DNA of 11,314 nt from positions 1-11,314 of the forward strand of contig JACVCM010000097.1 of assembly GCA_016742125.1 (NCBI GenBank), read 5' to 3'. Positions 6,433-11,314 of the stretch are shown here, piece after piece. Made by a program: the position numbers and the translations under genes. Source of the DNA: Sphingomonadaceae bacterium (GTDB lineage Bacteria > Pseudomonadota > Alphaproteobacteria > Sphingomonadales > Sphingomonadaceae). Within the stretch, counting starts at the first letter, position 1. Each line of letters begins with the position of its first letter. The notes beneath the pieces were generated by a model, which was not told the origin of the DNA, did not search any database, and saw only the letters and a program-made list of their open reading frames with translations.

Positions 6433-8529
6433 ATGTCTTTGACTATAATCGCAATTTTATGCGGGTTGCTAGCTGTCGTATACGGCTTTGTGACCAGCCG
6501 CCAGGTGCTGGGTGCATCGGCAGGCAACGAAAAAATGCAGGAAATCGCCGCCGCTATTCAGGAAGGCGCACAAGCCTATCTGGGCCGCCAGTATCGCACC
6601 ATTGCAATTGTGGGCCTGGTCGTCGCGGTTCTCGTATTCGTATTTCTGAAGCTTATTCCAACGATCGGCTTCGTCATTGGCGCGGTACTGTCTGGCGTTG
6701 CCGGTTATATCGGCATGAACATTTCGGTTCGCTCGAACGTCCGTACTGCGGCGGCAGCGCAGACCGGTTTGCAGGCCGGCCTGACCATGGCGTTTCGCGC
6801 TGGTGCGATCACCGGGATGCTCGTTGCCGGCCTTGCTTTGCTCGCGATTGCCGTGTTCTTCTGGTACCTGACCGAAGTCGCGATGCTGGCACCGAACAGC
6901 CGCGAAGTTGTCGATGCGCTCGTGGCTCTGGCCTTCGGCGCGTCACTGATTTCGATCTTCGCGCGTCTGGGCGGTGGTATATTCACCAAGGCTGCAGACG
7001 TTGGCGCTGACCTGGTCGGTAAGGTCGAGGCGGGAATTCCCGAGGACGATCCACGCAACCCGGCGGTTATTGCAGATAACGTTGGCGACAATGTCGGCGA
7101 TTGTGCCGGTATGGCCGCAGACCTGTTCGAAACCTATGTCGTTACCGTCGGTGCGACGATGGTTCTCATCGCGCTACTCGTTAAAGGCGTAACCGACAGC
7201 GCGTTGTTCATGAATCTCATGAGCCTGCCGCTTCTGATCGGGGGCGTTTGTGTCGTGACCTCGATCATCGGCACCTATTTTGTACGTCTGGGTTCGTCGA
7301 ACAATGTGATGGGCGCGATGTACAAGGGCTTCCTTGTCACTGCAATCCTGTCGGTTCCGGCTATATGGTTCGCGATCAACATCGCTCTTGGCGGCATGGA
7401 AAATGACGTTGGCGGCTTTACCGGCCGCACGCTGTTCTATTGCTCGCTGCTTGGCCTGATCGTGACAGGCGTCATCATCTGGATTACCGAATATTATACC
7501 GGCACCAACTATCGCCCCGTCCGTTCTATCGCGAAAGCGTCCGAAACCGGCCACGGCACTAACGTCATTCAGGGGCTGGCAATCAGCCTTGAATCGACTG
7601 CTATGCCCACCATCGTCATCTGCGCCGGTATTGTCATTGCTTTCCAGCTTGCTGGTGTGATCGGTATTGCCTTTGCAGCGACCGCGATGCTGGCGCTGGC
7701 GGGCATGGTCGTGGCATTGGACGCTTATGGTCCAGTGACCGACAATGCGGGCGGTATCGCTGAAATGGCGGGGCTCGATGACTCGGTTCGTGAAAAGACC
7801 GACTTGTTGGATGCTGTAGGCAACACTACCAAAGCGGTAACCAAGGGCTATGCCATCGGTTCGGCGGGTCTTGCTGCTCTGGTTCTTTTTGCGGCCTACA
7901 CGACCGACCTGCGTGAGTTCTTCCCTGAGCTCGAGGTCAATTTCAGCCTTGAAAATCCCTATGTCATCGTCGGGCTGCTGCTCGGCGCGCTTCTGCCGTA
8001 CCTGTTCGGTGCGATGGGCATGACGGCTGTTGGCCGCGCGGCTGGCGAAGTGGTAAAGGACGTGCGCGACCAGTTCGCTAACGATCCGGGCATTATGACC
8101 TTCAAGTCGAAGCCGAACTATGCCCGTACCGTCGACCTCGTCACCAAGGCAGCGATCAAGGAGATGATCATCCCCTCGCTGCTCCCCGTGCTGACACCGA
8201 TTGCGGTCTATTTCATCATTACCGCGGTGGCAGGGCAGGCAGAGGGCTTTGCGGCGCTCGGCGCGCTTCTGCTGGGTGTGATTGTCGGCGGTCTGTTCGT
8301 TGCCATCTCGATGACCTCGGGCGGCGGCGCATGGGACAATGCCAAGAAGTATATCGAAGACGGCAATCATGGTGGCAAGGGTTCGGAGGCTCACAAAGCA
8401 GCTGTGACCGGCGACACCGTGGGCGATCCGTATAAGGACACCGCGGGACCGGCGGTCAATCCGATGATCAAGATCACGAACATCGTGGCCTTGCTTCTAC
8501 TCGCCGCGCTGGCGCATGGCGGGATGTAG
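6433..8529 (+). CDS. hppA: Membrane H+-translocating pyrophosphatase, K+-independent type (698 aa)
   Basis: Integral inner-membrane pump that couples pyrophosphate hydrolysis to ion transport, making membrane energy from the pyrophosphate released by biosynthesis. Length is typical and many hydrophobic segments span the protein (first at about 3-21, last at about 680-695). Seen: the substrate-binding stretch DVGADLVGKVE (189-199); the acidic motif DNVGDNVGD with Asp215, Asp219 and Asp223; a later acidic block DAYGPVTDNAGGIAEMAG (430-447); and the C-terminal GDTVGDPYKDTAGPAVNP (660-677). The K+-class site reads GNTTKA with Lys467, whereas K+-dependent enzymes have Ala there. Known work ties Lys to K+-independent enzymes, and these pump H+ rather than Na+. 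The start is fixed by a strong ribosome site. It is probably its own transcription unit, closed by a strong terminator. Very secure. Confidence 0.98.
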   Translation: MSLTIIAILCGLLAVVYGFVTSRQVLGASAGNEKMQEIAAAIQEGAQAYLGRQYRTIAIVGLVVAVLVFVFLKLIPTIGFVIGAVLSGVAGYIGMNISVRSNVRTAAAAQTGLQAGLTMAFRAGAITGMLVAGLALLAIAVFFWYLTEVAMLAPNSREVVDALVALAFGASLISIFARLGGGIFTKAADVGADLVGKVEAGIPEDDPRNPAVIADNVGDNVGDCAGMAADLFETYVVTVGATMVLIALLVKGVTDSALFMNLMSLPLLIGGVCVVTSIIGTYFVRLGSSNNVMGAMYKGFLVTAILSVPAIWFAINIALGGMENDVGGFTGRTLFYCSLLGLIVTGVIIWITEYYTGTNYRPVRSIAKASETGHGTNVIQGLAISLESTAMPTIVICAGIVIAFQLAGVIGIAFAATAMLALAGMVVALDAYGPVTDNAGGIAEMAGLDDSVREKTDLLDAVGNTTKAVTKGYAIGSAGLAALVLFAAYTTDLREFFPELEVNFSLENPYVIVGLLLGALLPYLFGAMGMTAVGRAAGEVVKDVRDQFANDPGIMTFKSKPNYARTVDLVTKAAIKEMIIPSLLPVLTPIAVYFIITAVAGQAEGFAALGALLLGVIVGGLFVAISMTSGGGAWDNAKKYIEDGNHGGKGSEAHKAAVTGDTVGDPYKDTAGPAVNPMIKITNIVALLLLAALAHGGM

Positions 8530-8552
8530 ATTTCACGCCTAACTGATTTAGG

Positions 8553-8590
8553 AAACCCCGCCGGAAGCAGTTCCGGCGGGGTTTTTCTTT
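8553..8590 (+). terminator. Strong intrinsic terminator of hppA
   Basis: A perfect 14-bp stem, 8553-8566 against 8571-8584, with the four-base loop GCAG. The core is CCCCGCCGGAA/TTCCGGCGGGG, and the 3' side runs into TTTTT-C-TTT. It lies 24 bases past the hppA stop and separates it from the acyltransferase pair. The stem is symmetric with A's on the 5' side, but no gene converges from the right, so it most likely serves hppA alone. Confidence 0.95.
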
Positions 8591-8660
8591 GCTTTATTAG
8601 CAATTTCTTTGCCGCTTTGCGTTAGTTGGGCGCTGTTTGACAGACGTGCAAAGGGGCAAA

Positions 8661-9830
8661 GTGGCGACGCAGGCAGTTGATACCGCCTATGCGGATAACA
8701 TGTGCCACCAGCTTTCGGGTTGGCGGGCGATGATTGATGCGCGTTTTGTCCATGCTTGGAAAGACCTTGCCGCGCATGCCGCCGAACCCAACGCTTTTGT
8801 CGAAAGCTGGTTTTTGCGACCGGCATTGGAGCAGTTCGAACCCGAAGGGTGCGCGCAACTGTTTACGCTATGGGATGACGAATGCCTGTGCGGACTGATG
8901 CCCGTTGCGGCACGGCCGCGCTACGGCCGCTGGCCGATGCCGCATGTGCAGAACTGGCTGCACCATAATGCTTTCCTTGGCACGCCGCTTGTGCGCGCCG
9001 GTTATGAATATCGCTTCTGGCAGGCTTATTTTGAGCGGATGGATAGCTATCCGGGGCAGGCGCTGTTTGCCCATCTTAACGGACTTACGCTTGGCGGCGC
9101 GCTCGCCAATGCGCTTGAGCAGGTCTGTCATTCCCAGAAGCGTCGCTGTGGCCTTGTGCATCGTTCCGAGCGAGCCTTTCTGGAACGCGGTCTTTCGCCA
9201 GATGCTTATTTCGAGGCTGCGGTCCGGGGCAAGAAGCGCAAGGAGTTACGGCGGCAGAAGAACAGGCTCTCGGAAGAGGGTGCGCTGGCCTTTGCGCGCG
9301 ATTGCGGTACCAATGGGCTGACCGAATGGACGCACGAGTTTCTGGCGCTTGAGCAGCGAGGTTGGAAAGGTGGCAACCGTTCTGCGTTCGCGACAGCTGA
9401 CGGGACCCGGACACTGTTTTCGGAGTGGCCCTCGGGTGCTGCCGCTGCCGGAAAGCTTGAACGGCTGGACCTCAGATTAAATGGCAGGCCGCTTGCCATG
9501 CTGGTTAACTTCCTCTGCCCGCCCGGCAGCTTCTCTTTCAAGACGGCGTTCGACGAAGACTATGCGCGTTTCTCGCCGGGGGTACTTTTGCAAATCGAAA
9601 ACCTCGGCCTGCTTGATCGCACCGACATCGCCTGGTGCGATAGCTGTGCCGCCGAGGGGCACCCCATGATCGATAGTCTGTGGATGGGGAGGCGCGCCGT
9701 TGGTCGATACTCCGTGGCCATCGGTGGTTCGGGTCGCCGTGTCATCTTCGGTGCCTTTTTGGCGGCGGAACTTGCCAAGAGCGCTCCACGCGCCAACGAA
9801 CACCCATTTCATGCAGGAGAGGGGGAATGA
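8661..9830 (+). CDS. GNAT-fold acyltransferase, CelD/BcsL-like (Acetyltransf_6 type, 389 aa)
   Basis: Predicted cytoplasmic acyl-transferring enzyme of the family typified by CelD/BcsL and related to the FemAB fold; donor and acceptor unknown. Family-like segments: NAFVESWFLRPALEQF (44-59); the basic stretch KKRKELRRQKNRLSEEG (191-207); LALEQRGWKG (228-237); GRPLAMLVNFL (275-285) followed by SFSFKTAFDEDYARFSPGVLLQIE (290-313); and IDSLWMGRR (337-345). No signal peptide. The GTG at 8661 is chosen because AAGGGG (8651-8656) lies just before it; TTG 8637, GTG 8646 and ATG 8700 (residue 14) are possible, and conserved sequence begins only after that ATG. The end overlaps the JmjC gene by ATGA, so the two proteins are probably made together. 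I see no clear promoter in the 8591-8660 gap. Family call good, biochemical role open. Confidence 0.82.
   Translation: MATQAVDTAYADNMCHQLSGWRAMIDARFVHAWKDLAAHAAEPNAFVESWFLRPALEQFEPEGCAQLFTLWDDECLCGLMPVAARPRYGRWPMPHVQNWLHHNAFLGTPLVRAGYEYRFWQAYFERMDSYPGQALFAHLNGLTLGGALANALEQVCHSQKRRCGLVHRSERAFLERGLSPDAYFEAAVRGKKRKELRRQKNRLSEEGALAFARDCGTNGLTEWTHEFLALEQRGWKGGNRSAFATADGTRTLFSEWPSGAAAAGKLERLDLRLNGRPLAMLVNFLCPPGSFSFKTAFDEDYARFSPGVLLQIENLGLLDRTDIAWCDSCAAEGHPMIDSLWMGRRAVGRYSVAIGGSGRRVIFGAFLAAELAKSAPRANEHPFHAGEGE
9815..9825 (+). promoter_or_regulatory. Ribosome binding site deciding the start of the JmjC-like gene
   Basis: AGGAG (9815-9819) within a longer purine run ending at 9825 stands seven bases before the ATG at 9827, inside the last codons of the acyltransferase gene. 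With the ATGA overlap (9827-9830) it supports coupled translation and rules against the longer open frame upstream, which merely runs over the previous gene. Confidence 0.8.
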
Positions 9831-10681
9831 CCGCGATTTTCGATTCGGCCACGCGGCAGATGTTTGCTGGCAACTATCCCGAAACGCCGCATAAGCTGCT
9901 GCATAATTTGCGCGATCATCCTTTGCTGACCATCGATGCGCTTGCGCGGCTTGGGGAGGCGCTGCCCGAAGCATCGGTCGAATATAACAAGGGCGACCTG
10001 CCAGTCGGAATCGATCCTGCGCTCGTGCCTGCCAACGGCCTGAGCATTGGCGATACCATCCGGATGGTTGAAACGAACGGCTCTTGGGCAGTGTTGAAAA
10101 ATATCGAGCAGGTCCCGGCATATTGCGTATTGCTGATGGGGCTGCTCACCGAACTCAAACCGCATATAGAGGAAAAGACCGGGCGGATGCTGAAGCCACA
10201 GGGCTTTATCTTCGTCTCAAGCCCTAATGCCGTCACGCCCTATCATTTCGACCCTGAACACAACATCCTATTGCAATTGCGCGGGACGAAGGTGATGACG
10301 CAGTTTCCAGCTGGCGATAGTCGCTATGCGCCTGATGAAACGCATGAAGGCTATCATGTCGGTGGCCATCGCAACCTTGTTTGGCGCGATGAACTGGCAG
10401 GGGGCGGGACAGAATGGCCGCTCATGCCGGGTGAGGCACTTTTCGTGCCGGTGATGGCCCCGCATCACGTCAGGAACGGCCCGGCCGTATCGATTTCGCT
10501 ATCGATCACATGGCGCAGCGACTGGAGCTTTGCCGAAGCCGACGCACGGGCATTCAATGGCATCTTGCGCAAAGTGGGAATGCGCCCACGAGCACCAGGC
10601 CGCTTCCCCGCCCAGAACAAAGCCAAGGCCCTTGCCTGGCGCGCTATCCGCAAACTGACTAGAAGCGTTTCCGGAAGCTAA
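9827..10681 (+). CDS. JmjC/cupin-like putative Fe(II)/2-oxoglutarate oxygenase (284 aa)
   Basis: Predicted soluble double-stranded beta-helix enzyme of the Cupin_8/JmjC type, probably a hydroxylase; substrate unknown. The metal site is visible as H140-x-D142 in VTPYHFDPEHNILLQLRG and a distal His in PVMAPHHVRNG (His213 or His214), followed by the closing strand AVSISLSITWRS (220-231). LMPGEALFVP (199-208) is the typical strand before the distal His, and Lys155 in RGTKVMTQFP could contact 2-oxoglutarate. The C-terminal part (about 245-284) is Arg/Lys-rich and probably outside the barrel. The start is set by an AGGAG site and an ATGA overlap with the acyltransferase gene. Some relatives are annotated as jumonji transcription factors, but no DNA-binding domain is seen here. 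The 3' end overlaps the convergent TonB receptor gene by 23 bases. Fold confident, activity inferred. Confidence 0.83.
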   Translation: MTAIFDSATRQMFAGNYPETPHKLLHNLRDHPLLTIDALARLGEALPEASVEYNKGDLPVGIDPALVPANGLSIGDTIRMVETNGSWAVLKNIEQVPAYCVLLMGLLTELKPHIEEKTGRMLKPQGFIFVSSPNAVTPYHFDPEHNILLQLRGTKVMTQFPAGDSRYAPDETHEGYHVGGHRNLVWRDELAGGGTEWPLMPGEALFVPVMAPHHVRNGPAVSISLSITWRSDWSFAEADARAFNGILRKVGMRPRAPGRFPAQNKAKALAWRAIRKLTRSVSGS

Positions 10682-11314
10682 GTTCGAACACCCGTCCCCG
10701 CGGGTCGATAAAGCCGGGTTGATAGCTCAGCGGAACCAGACCATTCTGGTCGCGGACATCGATGATATCGTTTAACACATTGTCGATCCGCAACGACAGC
10801 CGCCCGCCCTTCAGCAACGGCACAGCGTCGATAACGCTTTTCTGCTGATCCAGATCGACGAACAGAAAGGCCGTCAGCGTCGTGAGCTCGCTGAAGCGCA
10901 AGTCGCTGCTTCCGGGCAAGCCGTTTCCATCAACGCGCGTCCCGCTCTTGTAATTGCCCTGCAGCCTGAAACCGAAACCCTTGTGGAATACGCCGCCCGA
11001 CAGCTCGATCTCATGCCGCGATGCGCCGCCATTGCTGCTGGTGGCCGAGCCGTCCAACAGGTCCAGTATTGGTACGCTGGGGCGTATCAATATGTCCTCC
11101 TGTATGCGGTAGGTATGATAGAGCGCGAGGCTCCATCTGCTTCCCATGCCGCCACCCGGGCCGAAACCGCGACCGCCTCCAATGCGAGGGCCGCCACTGC
11201 CGACGCGTGGCCCGCCGCCTGCACCCGCCGCTCCCGCGCCACCGGCACCCGGAGGTCCGCCAAAGGGGCCCCGCCCTTGCTGTCCGGGGCCGCTGCTGCC
11301 CGGGACATTAAAGC
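10659..11314 (-). CDS. TonB-dependent outer-membrane receptor, C-terminal 217 residues (partial)
   Basis: Outer-membrane beta-barrel for TonB-driven uptake; ligand unknown. The gene enters from the right edge (first full codon at 11312-11310), so the signal peptide, plug and most of the barrel are missing. Seen: alternating barrel strands such as RWSLALYHTYRIQ, HEIELSGGVFHKGFGFRLQGNYKSGT and GGRLSLRIDNVLND, then the closing strand RGRVFELSFRKRF ending in Phe, the usual signal for barrel assembly by the BAM machinery. The first 55 visible residues are low complexity, 26 Gly and 8 Pro, with units such as GGGRGFGPGGG, probably a surface loop or a linker between barrel strands. I recall similar Gly-rich receptors in sphingomonads. 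The frame reads through without a stop, so ATG 11147 is internal. It converges on the JmjC-like gene, with a 23-base overlap and no terminator between them. Confidence 0.88.
   Translation of the reverse strand, partial: FNVPGSSGPGQQGRGPFGGPPGAGGAGAAGAGGGPRVGSGGPRIGGGRGFGPGGGMGSRWSLALYHTYRIQEDILIRPSVPILDLLDGSATSSNGGASRHEIELSGGVFHKGFGFRLQGNYKSGTRVDGNGLPGSSDLRFSELTTLTAFLFVDLDQQKSVIDAVPLLKGGRLSLRIDNVLNDIIDVRDQNGLVPLSYQPGFIDPRGRVFELSFRKRF

Noticed and set aside
6368..6442. Small ORF before hppA
   Set aside because: No ribosome site before its ATG, it runs out of frame into hppA, and the peptide has no notable property.
7174..8394. Open frame of 406 codons antisense to hppA
   Set aside because: Composition is rich in Arg, His, Asp and Gln with no recognisable domain, and it mirrors the codon bias of hppA on the other strand; a usual artefact in GC-rich genes.
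8637..8642. Perfect TTGACA as a -35 box for the acyltransferase gene
   Set aside because: No acceptable -10 hexamer lies 16 to 18 bases downstream (sequence near 8659-8666 is AAGTGGCG), and the start site would fall inside the gene.
8530..8660. Search for a promoter or small RNA between hppA and the acyltransferase gene
   Set aside because: Apart from the hppA terminator and the AAGGGG ribosome site I see no convincing promoter pair or second hairpin in this gap.
9680..9826. Upstream extension of the JmjC-like frame
   Set aside because: It lies wholly within the acyltransferase gene, and the AGGAG plus ATGA arrangement sets the start at 9827.

Overview
The window looks like chromosomal DNA from an alphaproteobacterium, most likely a sphingomonad (order Sphingomonadales). 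This rests on gene content and protein style: the serS-surE neighbourhood, an alphaproteobacterial-type RimO, thiL followed by hppA, and a TonB-dependent receptor with a glycine-rich insertion and a C-terminal Phe. The assignment is inferred from protein character; no database search was possible. Base composition is moderately GC-rich and coding density is very high. I see no rRNA, tRNA, CRISPR array, insertion sequence or phage gene.

Layout, left to right. (1) 1-2180, plus strand: the 3' end of serS (seryl-tRNA synthetase), a possible 39-codon small ORF, surE (nucleotidase) and a two-TM potassium channel with an RCK domain. Every junction is a stop/start overlap (TGATG, GTGA, GTGA), which suggests one translationally coupled transcript. 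(2) 2177-2578, minus strand: a small DUF1761 membrane protein. Its stop codon shares the palindrome CTAG with the stop of the potassium channel. (3) 2668-4035, plus: rimO (ribosomal protein S12 methylthiotransferase). (4) 4108-5325, plus: a soluble bacterial cytochrome P450 behind a candidate promoter. (5) 5374-6288, plus: thiL (thiamine-monophosphate kinase), followed by a small terminator-like hairpin. (6) 6433-8529, plus: hppA, a K+-independent membrane H+-pyrophosphatase, closed by a very strong intrinsic terminator. (7) 8661-10681, plus: a coupled pair made of a CelD/BcsL-like GNAT acyltransferase and a JmjC/cupin-type putative Fe(II)/2-oxoglutarate oxygenase. (8) 10659 to the right edge, minus: the C-terminal part of a TonB-dependent outer-membrane receptor, overlapping the oxygenase gene tail to tail.

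Most of the window is housekeeping: translation (serS, rimO), nucleotide and cofactor metabolism (surE, thiL), ion movement (K+ channel, H+-PPase). The accessory material is the P450, which has no redox partner in view and an unusual I-helix, and the GNAT + JmjC pair next to the TonB receptor. That pair is the best candidate here for an undescribed function. The coupled 39-codon ORF between serS and surE, and the hairpin that buries the surE start codon, are the most interesting small-scale signals.
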